Counted from the first letter of the stretch, positions 1 through 7,092 are shown. The stretch: 10,765 nucleotides of DNA from Blastocatellia bacterium (GCA_022615215.1 JAKEHD010000281.1:1-10765), one strand, 5' to 3'. The notes: generated from the sequence alone by a model not told the origin. Numbers and translations are program-made.

Positions 1-350
1 ACGAAACTGCCGATGGCTTTTCTGCGACTTCTAAACCCTGGAAACCTGACTTTGGACTTGGGGTTTTTCTGTTTGGTCTTGTAGTAGGTATTGACAGCCT
101 GACGACAATCAGAGATGGCACCTTCGGCAGCACACTTTGTAACATCTGATATGAAAGGGTATAGGATGTATTTGAGAGCATTGAAGGCTATTTTGGCTTT
201 CTTCCAGTCGAATCTCTCTTTTTGAGATTTTGTTTCTTTGTATTGGGAGAGCATGTAATTGAAAACCAGGCGGGCAACGCCACAGGCACGAAGGAAGTAA
301 TTCTCCTGATCGGGAGTGGGGTTGAGTCTGATTTTATGAGTTCTATGCAT
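1..350 (-). CDS. tnpB: TnpB family RNA-guided transposon nuclease, N-terminal part (cut by window edge)
   Basis: An open frame of 116 codons runs from an ATG at 350 to the left edge without a stop. It begins MHRTHKIRLNPTPDQENYFL, then RACGVARLVFNYML and KETKSQKERFDWKK. This is the helix-turn-helix start of IS200/IS605 OrfB (TnpB) proteins, whose usual pattern is K-RL-PT-EQ-L followed by G-AR-V-N. Residues about 98-110 (KSKVRFPGFRSRR) match the basic KFPRFK-like segment that follows in the family. The RuvC nuclease domain and the C-terminal zinc finger would lie outside the window, so activity cannot be judged. TnpB is known to be guided by an RNA from the element's right end, also out of view. 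No Y1 transposase (tnpA) lies upstream, so within the window this looks like a tnpB-only (IS1341-type) element. An in-frame TGA lies just upstream of the start; a TTG at 359 is the only alternative start. The Shine-Dalgarno is weak (GAAGAAG directly before the ATG). Confidence 0.88.
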   Translation of the reverse strand, partial: MHRTHKIRLNPTPDQENYFLRACGVARLVFNYMLSQYKETKSQKERFDWKKAKIAFNALKYILYPFISDVTKCAAEGAISDCRQAVNTYYKTKQKNPKSKVRFPGFRSRRKAIGSF

Positions 351-378
351 CTTCTTCAAAGGTACTCATTTCGTAGAG

Positions 379-406
379 ATATTACTACTTATGGCTACAT
401 TATCAA
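379..406 (-). promoter_or_regulatory. Candidate promoter of tnpB
   Basis: Read on the minus strand, TTGATA (406-401) is followed after 16 nt by TAATAT (384-379). These match the sigma70 -35 box at 5 of 6 and the -10 box at 4 of 6 positions. Transcription would begin about 20 nt before the tnpB ATG. The same TTGAT could instead be a target/TAM pentamer at the element edge (see findings). Confidence 0.4.
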
Positions 407-488
407 AGGCTAGACCATATCTCCCGTCGCGAGGGCGCGAAAATATGTGTATGTTCAGACAACAAATTTTTCAGGCCAGAAGCCCAAA

Positions 489-562
489 AGTTCAGAGTTC
501 AGCCGACAATAAATGTTTGATTCAGGGCTGCCCCGGCACGCTATGGGCGCGAACTCTGAACT
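489..562. repeat. Inverted repeat A (7-mer arms)
   Basis: AGTTCAGAGTTC (489-500) recurs as its exact reverse complement GAACTCTGAACT (551-562). Each arm is the start of two phased copies of a 7-mer (AGTTCAG). The 50-nt loop is GC-rich. Read on the minus strand it contains GCGCCCATAGCG and CAGCCCTGAATCAAAC, which resemble parts of unit D (7799-7824). It lies between two divergently read genes, unlike the other units, which sit beside stop codons. It may be a cruciform-forming or REP-like element, or a remnant of one. Confidence 0.6.
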
Positions 563-581
563 CTACGAAAATATACAACTC

Positions 582-611
582 TTGACATAAAATTTTGCGG
601 ACGGTTATCAT
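582..611 (+). promoter_or_regulatory. Sigma70-type promoter for the S55 gene
   Basis: A perfect -35 box TTGACA (582-587) is separated by 18 nt from TATCAT (606-611), which matches the -10 consensus at 5 of 6 positions. Transcription should start near 617-619, leaving a leader of about 100 nt before the ATG at 722. The inverted repeat A ends 20 nt upstream of the -35 box. Confidence 0.7.
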
Positions 612-710
612 CTTTATGCGCTTCCCAAAAACGCAACCCGTGACACTGACGCGCGTTTGTAAAATTGTTAAGGACCATCACTATGACATTTACCATCAAG
701 CCCCGCTATC

Positions 711-717
711 GAGGAAA
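711..717 (+). promoter_or_regulatory. Ribosome binding site that decides the S55 gene start
   Basis: GAGGAAA lies about 6 nt before the ATG at 722 and favours this start. An in-frame ATG at 683 also has an AAGGA (670-674) 8 nt upstream; it would add 13 basic residues to the signal peptide and cannot be excluded. A TTG at 665 has no good site. Confidence 0.55.
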
Positions 718-721
718 ATTC

Positions 722-2566
722 ATGAAGCAATTAGCCGTCACATTCTGTCTGCTGTTTGTCTGTGGCTCTGTGGCTTTGGCCTCGGATTCAAACCCAAATC
801 TCATGCCTCTTGAGGAAGTCCGCCAGGGCATGAAAGGACATGGGATGTCTGTCTTTCAGGGAAGCAAGCCTGAGCGGTTCGAGGTCGAAGTGCTCGGATT
901 GCTCGAAGGAGTGCCGAACCCGAAACAGACGCTCATCATCGCGCGACTCAGCGGCCCTCTAGTGGACCGCACGGGCGTCTTCCAAGGGATGAGCGGCAGC
1001 CCCGTCTATATCGACGGCAAACTCGTGGGCGCTGTGGCCTATGCTTTCCCCTTCGCCAAAGAGGCTATAGCCGGTATCACGCCTATCAAATACATGATAG
1101 AAATCTTCGAGCGCGGGGGCGAAGAAGGCGCGCGCCCAACTCAGCGGGTCAGCTTCAACACCCTTATGTCGGGCGCATCGAGCGTCGCCGCAAATGGCTT
1201 GCCTTCTCAGATGTCGGCTCAAATCGGCCCGCGCGCGGCCACAAGCTCAGGCATAGCCCCTTACGTCGGCCAGACCATAGTCCCGATAGCTACGCCCGTA
1301 ACCTTTTCCGGCATCCCGCAAGCCGTGGTCGATATGTTCGCCGGTGATCTCCAGAAGGCGGGCATACACACCATCGCAGGCATAGGCGGCGGGTCGAGCA
1401 TCGGCCCTATGGTTCCGTTCGATGAGACTACGCTTCTGCCCGGATCATCGGTAAGCGTGCAACTCGTGCGAGGCGATTTCACGATAGATGCGGCGGGCAC
1501 TGTGACTTATCGCGACGACCAGCGCATATATGCGTTCGGCCATCCGTTTTTAAGCTCAGGCCAGACCTCCTGGCCGATGGCCGAATCCTCTGTGGTGACG
1601 GTCGTGCCCAACCTGAGCAATTCGTTCAAGCTTTCGGCGGGCGGCAATCTCGTGGGCGCTGTGAGCCAGGATCGCTCGACAGGGGTATACGGGAAACTCG
1701 GCGAACAACCGAGCATGGTCCCGGTTCGTGTCTCGATTCATACCAGCCGCAACAAGATCGAAACTTACAATTTCGAGGTCGTCTCGGATTCCTTCCTCAC
1801 CCCATTGCTTATGAGGATCACTCTGTTTGCGGCGATAACCGCGACCGAACGCCAGATAGGCAGCCAGACTCTGAAGGTCAACGGCCGCATACGCATAAAA
1901 GGCCAGCCCGATGTGGCGCTCGATAACAGCTTCTCTTCTCCGAGCGGCGCGGCCTTCTTTGCGGTATCGGCCGTCGAACGCCCGATAGCCGTTCTGCTCA
2001 ACAGCGGATTCGACGCGCTCGACCTCGAAGGCGTCGAAGTCGAAATCGCTTCCGCCGACAGCCGCTCTACGGGGTCGCTCAGTCGTCTGTGGGTCGATAA
2101 GACCGAAGTTCGGCGCGGCGAGCGGCTCGAAATCCAAGCCTTCGCGCGCGCAGATTCCGGGGCCGAATTCGTCGAGCGCATACCGTTTGAAATTCCCGAA
2201 GACGCACCCTTCGGCGAGCTTGTCATACTGGTCGGAGACGGCGCTTCCATAAATCAGGTCGATATGCGCGCCCAGGCGTCTGCGGATTTTCTGCCTAAAG
2301 ACCTCGGCCAGTTGGTGCGAGCGATAAACAAGCTGAAGAAGAACAACCGGCTTTATGTGAAGGTCATGCGGTCGAGCACAGGCGCTATAGTCAACAACGA
2401 GGAGATGCCCACGCTGCCGCCTTCGGTGCTTGCGACGCTAGGCTCTCAGCGCACATCGGGCGGCTATACGCCCCTGAACGTAGCTACGCTTGCCGAGCGC
2501 GAACTTCCGCCCTCGCAGTTCATAATCAGCGGACAGCAATCGATAACCATAAACGTGGTTAAATAG
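722..2566 (+). CDS. Exported SpoIVB-like S55 family serine peptidase
   Basis: A 614-residue protein. Residues 1-20 form a type I signal peptide (KQ, then a hydrophobic core ending ALA), so it should act outside the cytoplasm. Residues 36-127 hold the S55 signature: G-MKGHGMSVFQG, FEVEVLG (53-59) and GMSGSPVYIDGKLVGAV (89-105), where Ser91 would be the nucleophile. After a spacer of about 115 residues comes AFGHPF (271-276; His274), SFKL (301-304), QDRSTGVYGKLG (316-327) and YNFEVV (349-354). The C-terminal 230 residues look like beta-sandwich domains, including RLWVDKTEVRRGERLEIQAF and a final SQFIISGQQSITINV strand. In Bacillus SpoIVB the order is PDZ, His, Asp, Ser; here Ser precedes His and no PDZ is evident. 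No sporulation genes are near, so the substrate is unknown. The next gene also encodes an exported protein on the same strand, 181 nt downstream. Family assignment is firm; catalytic activity is inferred. Confidence 0.85.
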   Translation: MKQLAVTFCLLFVCGSVALASDSNPNLMPLEEVRQGMKGHGMSVFQGSKPERFEVEVLGLLEGVPNPKQTLIIARLSGPLVDRTGVFQGMSGSPVYIDGKLVGAVAYAFPFAKEAIAGITPIKYMIEIFERGGEEGARPTQRVSFNTLMSGASSVAANGLPSQMSAQIGPRAATSSGIAPYVGQTIVPIATPVTFSGIPQAVVDMFAGDLQKAGIHTIAGIGGGSSIGPMVPFDETTLLPGSSVSVQLVRGDFTIDAAGTVTYRDDQRIYAFGHPFLSSGQTSWPMAESSVVTVVPNLSNSFKLSAGGNLVGAVSQDRSTGVYGKLGEQPSMVPVRVSIHTSRNKIETYNFEVVSDSFLTPLLMRITLFAAITATERQIGSQTLKVNGRIRIKGQPDVALDNSFSSPSGAAFFAVSAVERPIAVLLNSGFDALDLEGVEVEIASADSRSTGSLSRLWVDKTEVRRGERLEIQAFARADSGAEFVERIPFEIPEDAPFGELVILVGDGASINQVDMRAQASADFLPKDLGQLVRAINKLKKNNRLYVKVMRSSTGAIVNNEEMPTLPPSVLATLGSQRTSGGYTPLNVATLAERELPPSQFIISGQQSITINVVK

Positions 2567-2747
2567 CTCCGGTGCTCAAAAGGAAGACTTTTTTCCTCAA
2601 GACGAACGATTTGCGTAACACATTTACCGAAACAGGCTCGCGCCAGAGGAAGACGAAGGGTATTACTCTATCTTTTTCCTCAAGTCGCGGGCTTTTATTT
2701 TTCATCAGATCGAAGACCCATATCCGACCCTGGAAAGGAAACCGAAT
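2567..2747 (+). other. Gap between the two exported-protein genes, with an imperfect direct repeat
   Basis: AGGAAGAC followed by TTTTTCCTCAAG-N-CG occurs twice (2581-2604 and 2647-2687), with different spacing between the two halves. Each copy can form only a weak AGGAA/TTCCT stem. No good promoter, strong terminator or 7-mer unit is visible, so the two genes may be co-transcribed. The ribosome site for the next gene is AAGGA at 2735-2739. Confidence 0.4.
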
Positions 2748-4961
2748 ATGTTCAAGAGCTTGATATTATATAAAGCAGCGCCCGCCGCTTTAGTGCTTAT
2801 GTTTTTATGCACTTCAGTGATGGGCGGCGGCCCTGTGTTCTGGGAGATTTCAAAGCAGGAAGATATCATAAAAGGCGATGCGCGCGGCGTATCGATAGCC
2901 GAAAACGGCGCCATCACTTTAGCTTCCGATTTCACTCTCGCTTACGATACGAAAGAGGCTTATATATGGTCGAGCGCGTCGGACTCGGCAGGCAATATAT
3001 ACCTCGGCACGGGCCACGAAGGTCGCATATTCAAGGTGGAGCCTTCGGGGGCGGGCCGCCTTCTCTATGACGCCGAAGAACTAGATGTATCGGCGCTCGC
3101 AACCGACGCTCAAGGAAATCTCTATGCGGGCACATCGCCCGACGGCCGCATTTATAAAATCACTCCCGCAGGCCAGGTCTCCACCTTTTATGATCCGCCG
3201 GACAAATATATCTGGGCGCTCGCATTCGACGCCAGAACCTCTACGCTCTATGCGGGCACGGGCGATAAGGGAGTGATATACAAAATAGATGCGACGGGCA
3301 AAGCCGCTGTGCTTGTCGATACTGACGAAACGAATATCGTCGCGCTCGCGCTCGATAAAGAGGGCCGACTCATCGCCGGGACGGATCCATCGGGACTCGT
3401 CCTGCGCGTGTCGGCCGAAGGGAAGACGTTCGCCCTTTTCGACTCGCCGATGCAGGAGATACATAAACTATCGGTCGAGGATAACGGGACGATTTTCGCG
3501 CTCGGCATCAATCAAAAGGGCGGTTCGCAGCCAAAAGGGGATATAGGCATTTCATCGACCTCGACTCTGTCGAGGGAAGGCGTCATAACTCTTTCGACTT
3601 CCGGCGATGACGATACCGGAGGCGTATCGAGCCTTGCGAGCCTGCTCGGCCAGAGTTCGTCAGGCAGCGAGAGCAGCGCCGCCGGGTCGAGGAGCGCGGT
3701 CTTTCGCATACTGCCCGATGGCGGGAACGACGTTTACTGGAAAGCGACGAGCGCCGTAGGGTTCGGGTTGAAGGCGCTTTCGGACGGGCGGGTCTTCGTA
3801 GGGACGGGCGAAAAGGGGCGCATATATTCGGTCGCGCGAGATCGCTCTTATACGCTTTTGATACAGTCGCCCGAAGACCAGACCTCTACGATCATATCTG
3901 TGGGCGGCGAGTTGTTCGCTACGTCGAGCAATCTCGGACGGCTCTATCGAATAGGCCGCCGGACAGTGAGCGAGGGCACTTATGTTTCGCCCGTACACGA
4001 TACCAAATTCGGAGGCCGATGGGGCATCGTAAACTGGCGCGGCGCGGGCAATGTCGAAGTTCAAACGCGAAGCGGAAACACCGAAAGCCCCGACGCCACG
4101 TGGAGCGACTGGTCCGCGCCTTACAAGAATTCATCGGGAGATCAGATCACAAGCCCGCGCGCGCGCTTCATACAATGGCGGGCCACCCTGCGCAGCAACG
4201 CTCAAACGAACCAGCCTGCCGCGCGATTGCAATCCGTAGTTATAGCTTACCTGCCGCGCAATCAGACTCCCGAAGTCAGTTCGGTCAGCGTTCTGCCTCC
4301 CGGCGTGGCCTTGCAGGAGATGCCTCTTGCCATCGATCCGTCGGTAGCGACTTCGGGGCTGGACGCGCAATTGTTCGGGTTGGCGATCAATGTGCCGCCG
4401 CGACGGTTCTTTCAGAAGGGCGCTCGCTCGCTCAACTGGCAGGGGACGGACCCGAACGGCGACAGCATGACTTACAAAATTTTCTACCAGACGCTCGGCG
4501 ATAAAGAATGGCACCTGCTCGCGGAGAACCTGTCGCAGAGCTATTACACGATTGACGGGAACCGATTGCCTGACGGCTCATATCTCTTCAAGGTCACGGC
4601 GAGCGATTCGCCGAGCAATCCCGAAGGTCTCGCGCTCACTCACGAAGCGATCACAGACGCCATCGAACTCGACAATACGCCGCCCTCTGTAAAGGTGACC
4701 GGCCCTACGGTGACGGGCCAGACCGTAGATGTCACATTCGATACCGAAGACACCACGAGTCGCATAGTGAAGGGCGAATACAGCGTCGACGGGGGAGAGT
4801 GGAAACTGATCTTTCCCGCAGACGGCATAGCCGATTCCGCGCGCGAGAGCTTCAAGGTCCGTGTGAATTTCACAAGGCCCGGCGAGCACGTAATAGCGTT
4901 TCGCTGCGCGGATTCAAGCTCCAATGTGGGCACGAGCAAGGTGACTGTGAAATCTCAATAG
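2748..4961 (+). CDS. Exported beta-propeller protein with Ig/fibronectin-like C-terminus
   Basis: A 737-residue protein with an N-terminal export signal (hydrophobic residues 11-24, then MGGG); there is no acceptable lipobox around Cys21. Residues 72-235 contain four clear repeats of about 42 residues of the form D-GN-YAGT-DG-IYKI-G-V, typical blades of NHL/SMP-30-like propellers. A weaker blade follows at 238-257, then a Ser/Gly/Asp-rich low-complexity insert (258-315), and two or more blades at 317-405. Residues 411-502 form a sandwich module with WGIVNWRG, VEVQTRSGNTESPD, TWSDWS and RARFIQWRATL, a pattern common after such propellers. Residues 555-645 (GTDPNGDSMTYKIFY, LPDGSYLFKVTASD) and 646-737 look like fibronectin III and Ig-like domains. 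No enzyme motif is seen; binding or envelope structure is the likely role. Start supported by AAGGA at 8 nt. Confidence 0.75.
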   Translation: MFKSLILYKAAPAALVLMFLCTSVMGGGPVFWEISKQEDIIKGDARGVSIAENGAITLASDFTLAYDTKEAYIWSSASDSAGNIYLGTGHEGRIFKVEPSGAGRLLYDAEELDVSALATDAQGNLYAGTSPDGRIYKITPAGQVSTFYDPPDKYIWALAFDARTSTLYAGTGDKGVIYKIDATGKAAVLVDTDETNIVALALDKEGRLIAGTDPSGLVLRVSAEGKTFALFDSPMQEIHKLSVEDNGTIFALGINQKGGSQPKGDIGISSTSTLSREGVITLSTSGDDDTGGVSSLASLLGQSSSGSESSAAGSRSAVFRILPDGGNDVYWKATSAVGFGLKALSDGRVFVGTGEKGRIYSVARDRSYTLLIQSPEDQTSTIISVGGELFATSSNLGRLYRIGRRTVSEGTYVSPVHDTKFGGRWGIVNWRGAGNVEVQTRSGNTESPDATWSDWSAPYKNSSGDQITSPRARFIQWRATLRSNAQTNQPAARLQSVVIAYLPRNQTPEVSSVSVLPPGVALQEMPLAIDPSVATSGLDAQLFGLAINVPPRRFFQKGARSLNWQGTDPNGDSMTYKIFYQTLGDKEWHLLAENLSQSYYTIDGNRLPDGSYLFKVTASDSPSNPEGLALTHEAITDAIELDNTPPSVKVTGPTVTGQTVDVTFDTEDTTSRIVKGEYSVDGGEWKLIFPADGIADSARESFKVRVNFTRPGEHVIAFRCADSSSNVGTSKVTVKSQ

Positions 4962-4964
4962 TAT

Positions 4965-5038
4965 CGTCCGTCGTCCGTCGTCTGTGGTCCGTTGTTCTTT
5001 CGTCAGAGACCCTGATGAAAGGGCAACGGACTACCGAT
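4965..5038 (+). repeat. Inverted repeat B: 7-mer arms and long hairpin, possible bidirectional terminator
   Basis: Phased 7-mers CGTCCGT, CGTCCGT, CGTCTGT, GGTCCGT begin 3 nt after the stop of the propeller gene. Bases 4987-5006 pair with 5012-5031 around the 5-nt loop AGACC: 17 Watson-Crick and 3 G-U pairs in plus-strand RNA. The stem extends outward to 4980/5038 with one mismatch and two more G-U pairs. The hairpin lies between convergent genes, ending 15 nt from the thiL stop, so it could end transcription from both sides. There is no U-tract after it on the plus strand. The core GAGACCCTGATGAAAG (5006-5021) recurs at 7809-7824 with one change. Confidence 0.8.
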
Positions 5039-5053
5039 CAATCCAGTGAAAGT

Positions 5054-6067
5054 TTATATCAAGTGCTCGTACCCGCGAGGCTTTACAGGTTCCAGCGCGC
5101 CGTTGCGTTCGATTCGCAATCCTTCGCCGATGATTATCTCTCCGATCTCAGTGACCGGCAGTCCCGTCGCAGCAGATAGCTCGATTATGCGGTCCCGGTT
5201 TTCGGGCGGCGCGGTGAAGAGCAATTCGTATTCTTCGCCGCCGTGCAAGGCAAGGTCGAGAGGGTCTGTTTTCAATTCATCGGGCGCGAGCGCGATGACG
5301 CTATCATCAATCGGAAGGGCGGCGGCGTGAATGATCGCGCCCGAACGGCTCTCTTCGAGTATGTGCGACAGGTCGGTGCTGAGACCGTCGCTGATGTCTA
5401 TCATAGAGTTTGCAAGACCGGCTTCTCCGATGGTGCGCCCAAACTCCAAACGCGGAGCGGGCGCGAGGTGCTTGAGCAGAGCCAAGCGGCGGGCGCGGCC
5501 TGCTTCCTTATCGTTTTGGGAATCGTCTTCCAGGCGAAAACCTTGACCGAGCAGCATAAGACCGAGACGGGATGCGCCGAGCGACCCTGTGACGAATATG
5601 CGGTCGCCCGGCAGCGCGCCCGCGCGTGTGATGGCCCGCCCTTTCGCGCATCGGCCGAGGGCGATCGTATCTATGAAAAGGGAATCCGGCGAGCTTGAAG
5701 TATCGCCGCCTATTATGAAGACACCGGCGGCATCGGCCATCTCGAATATGCCGTCGAACAATTCATTCACGAACTCGGATGATTTCGCGGCGGGCAGGGC
5801 GAGGCTTATCATGGCGAACCTCGGAGAGCCGCCCATCGCGGCCACATCGCTCAGGGTGACGGCGAGAGCCTTGCGGCCTATCAACCGGGGCGTCGCCCAG
5901 TGGGTCTGAAAATGCACCCCCTCGACCATCAGGTCGCAACACGCGATCAGGTCATCCGCGCCCGCGAATTCCATTACAGCAGCGTCGTCGCCTATGGGAA
6001 CTCGTGCGTCACGAGGGGCGGCGGCGCGTTTTCTGATCCGCGATATGATTTCAGATTCGGTCGGCAT
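5054..6067 (-). CDS. thiL: Thiamine-monophosphate kinase ThiL
   Basis: A cytoplasmic enzyme that phosphorylates thiamine monophosphate with ATP to give thiamine diphosphate, the last step of cofactor synthesis. From the ATG at 6067 the product has 337 residues, normal for the family. The ordered motifs are VPIGDDAAV (23-31, Mg-ATP), CDLMVEGVHF (44-53), KALAVTLSDVAAMGGSP (66-82), GGDTS (120-124), ITRAGALPGDRIFVTGSLG (146-164), MIDISDGLSTDLSHI (222-236) and HGGEEYELLFT (275-285). The usual Asn before the SDxAAMG motif is Thr here, and the usual GEDYELLF is GEEYELLF; both are mild changes. A GTG at 6157 would add 30 residues, but it falls inside the likely promoter and that extension is unlike ThiL. 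No other thiamine gene is in the window. The gene is convergent with the propeller gene across repeat B. Confidence 0.95.
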   Translation of the reverse strand: MPTESEIISRIRKRAAAPRDARVPIGDDAAVMEFAGADDLIACCDLMVEGVHFQTHWATPRLIGRKALAVTLSDVAAMGGSPRFAMISLALPAAKSSEFVNELFDGIFEMADAAGVFIIGGDTSSSPDSLFIDTIALGRCAKGRAITRAGALPGDRIFVTGSLGASRLGLMLLGQGFRLEDDSQNDKEAGRARRLALLKHLAPAPRLEFGRTIGEAGLANSMIDISDGLSTDLSHILEESRSGAIIHAAALPIDDSVIALAPDELKTDPLDLALHGGEEYELLFTAPPENRDRIIELSAATGLPVTEIGEIIIGEGLRIERNGALEPVKPRGYEHLI

Positions 6068-6147
6068 AGCTCTATTTTGACGCCTTTTTTCGCGCACAAA
6101 CAGCGCGCAGATGAATCGATCCGCGCCTCTGACGGCTGCGTGTCCCA

Positions 6148-6177
6148 ATCTTATCACCCTGCGCGGGCGCTCAACAA
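6148..6177 (-). promoter_or_regulatory. Candidate thiL promoter with extended -10
   Basis: On the minus strand TTGTTG (6177-6172) is followed after 18 nt by TAAGAT (6153-6148). The -10 is preceded by TG and one base (TGATAAGAT), the extended -10 form that tolerates a weak -35. The leader to the ATG at 6067 would be about 75 nt. No TPP riboswitch consensus (CTGAGA with ACCTGA) is evident in it. Confidence 0.45.
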
Positions 6178-6178
6178 T

Positions 6179-6212
6179 TTGTATAGAAAAGGCCCTGCTC
6201 GTATTGTAAAAT
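6179..6212 (+). promoter_or_regulatory. Candidate promoter of the zinc-ribbon gene
   Basis: TTGTAT (6179-6184) followed after 17 nt by TATTGT (6202-6207), or a TAAAAT at 6207-6212, are possible -35/-10 elements. Matches are weak. Placement back to back with the thiL promoter is the main support. Confidence 0.3.
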
Positions 6213-6257
6213 GACTTCGCTTTGCCTCCGTTTTTTTGCGTTTTGAGGAAAACTCCG

Positions 6258-6983
6258 ATGGAGTTGAAACAAGAAGAGTCCGTTCTTTATACGGATTCGG
6301 ACGAGGAAAATGAAACCTCGGACAGCGGAATCGAGATAGAGCTTTATAACGAACTGGTGTCATTCATCGCTCTATCTCCGGAAGAGCAAAGAGCCTATTT
6401 GGAGCGATTGGCCGACAACGCCGCCCCGTTCGCGCAAGCCGTAGAAGCTTTTCTCTCGACGGCCGAAGTCCGCCCCGGCGAAGCGGAGGGCGAAGACGAT
6501 AGAGTAATACCCTCTGATGTCGTCCGCGATTCAGATTCGAAACGACCATCAAGGCCGCCTGTGAGCAACGTATCCATCAAGTCATTGCCGGGAGGTTCGC
6601 CTGTTCAACCTGCGTCAGCCAATATAGTCGTCCGCGATTCCGATCCGTTGCCTACGGGCGCGTCCGATCAGTCTGGCGATGCAAACATTATGATAGATAC
6701 TTCGACCTGGTTTTCGGATGACGACTCATTCGGAGACATCATAGATTCGCACGTCCGCCCGGTAACCATACAGGACGATTTAACGGACGAAGCCCCTGTA
6801 AACCGAAGGACCGGCAAAACCGGCAACCTGAATATGGAATCCGCGCTCTCCGATGAAGCGTTATCCGGCCCGCGCGAATTCATCGCGCTCGTTATATGCC
6901 GCGAGTGCAACAATCCGTCGGACAGTAATGAAATGTATTGCCCTGCTTGCGGCGCGTTTCTGGTGGAAAAGGAATCCTCCTGA
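6258..6983 (+). CDS. Acidic, mostly disordered protein with C-terminal zinc ribbon
   Basis: Not a family I recognise beyond the zinc ribbon. The 241-residue product starts at ATG 6258, supported by GAGGA (6245-6249) 8 nt upstream. Residues 1-25 are Glu/Asp/Ser-rich. Residues 26-66 look helical (IELYNELVSFIALSPEEQRAYLERL). Residues 70-205 are rich in Asp, Ser, Pro and Gly and likely unstructured, with VVRDSD occurring twice (88-93 and 124-129). Residues 211-235 contain CRECNN and CPACGAF: Cys214, Cys217, Cys228 and Cys231 form a CxxC-10-CxxC zinc ribbon. There is no signal peptide or membrane segment. Bacterial zinc ribbons of this kind often join scaffold, secretion or signalling proteins, but nothing nearby indicates which. 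It shares a divergent promoter region with thiL and is convergent with the Clp N-domain gene. Confidence 0.7.
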   Translation: MELKQEESVLYTDSDEENETSDSGIEIELYNELVSFIALSPEEQRAYLERLADNAAPFAQAVEAFLSTAEVRPGEAEGEDDRVIPSDVVRDSDSKRPSRPPVSNVSIKSLPGGSPVQPASANIVVRDSDPLPTGASDQSGDANIMIDTSTWFSDDDSFGDIIDSHVRPVTIQDDLTDEAPVNRRTGKTGNLNMESALSDEALSGPREFIALVICRECNNPSDSNEMYCPACGAFLVEKESS

Positions 6984-6990
6984 TGGAAAT

Positions 6991-7092
6991 GGTGGTCAGC
7001 GGTCAGAGGAAACGCGGAACGATGAATATAGAACTCCAGATTCATCATTCATCATTCACCGTTTCCCCAACGACCACTGACTACTGACCGCT
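6991..7092. repeat. Composite inverted repeat C with two nested 7-mer families
   Basis: Outer arms: GGTCAGC GGTCAGA then GGAAACG (6994-7014) face CGTTTCC (7060-7066) then GACCACT GACTACT GACCGCT (7072-7092). Inner part: GATGAAT (7021-7027) faces three phased 7-mers ATTCATC ATTCATC ATTCACC (7040-7060 region). It starts 7 nt after the zinc-ribbon gene stop, and its right arm runs over the stop of the Clp N-domain gene (7081-7083) into its last codons (SGQ-stop). It fills a gap between convergent genes, so a terminator role is possible. There is no U-tract. Confidence 0.7.

Larger units (their letters stand above)
351..721. other. 371-nt divergent intergenic region between tnpB and the S55 gene
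   Basis: No convincing gene is present. From left to right it holds a candidate tnpB promoter (379-406, minus), a GC-rich patch around TCGCGA (423-435) with imperfect dyad symmetry, an inverted repeat (489-562), a strong sigma70-like promoter (582-611, plus), and an untranslated leader of about 100 nt. The left end of the TnpB element must lie somewhere in the first part, but its boundary is not fixed by the sequence. Confidence 0.6.

Noticed and set aside
722..790. Lipoprotein signal in the S55 protein (Cys9 or Cys14)
   Set aside because: The residue before each Cys is Phe or Val rather than Ala, Gly or Ser; a type I cleavage after ALA (residues 18-20) fits better.
1556..2137. 193-codon minus-strand open frame inside the S55 gene
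   Set aside because: It is a frame shadow caused by GC-rich codons of the S55 gene; its composition is Arg/Ala-rich and no motif is recognisable.
2581..2687. Intrinsic terminator after the S55 gene
   Set aside because: The stems are only 5-6 bp and not followed by a proper T-run at the stem base.
6068..6147. TPP riboswitch in the thiL leader
   Set aside because: No CTGAGA/ACCTGA-type conserved elements could be found on the minus strand.
6068..6157. N-terminal extension of ThiL from a GTG at 6157
   Set aside because: The extension lacks ThiL similarity, overlaps the best promoter candidate, and the ATG at 6067 gives a standard family N-terminus.
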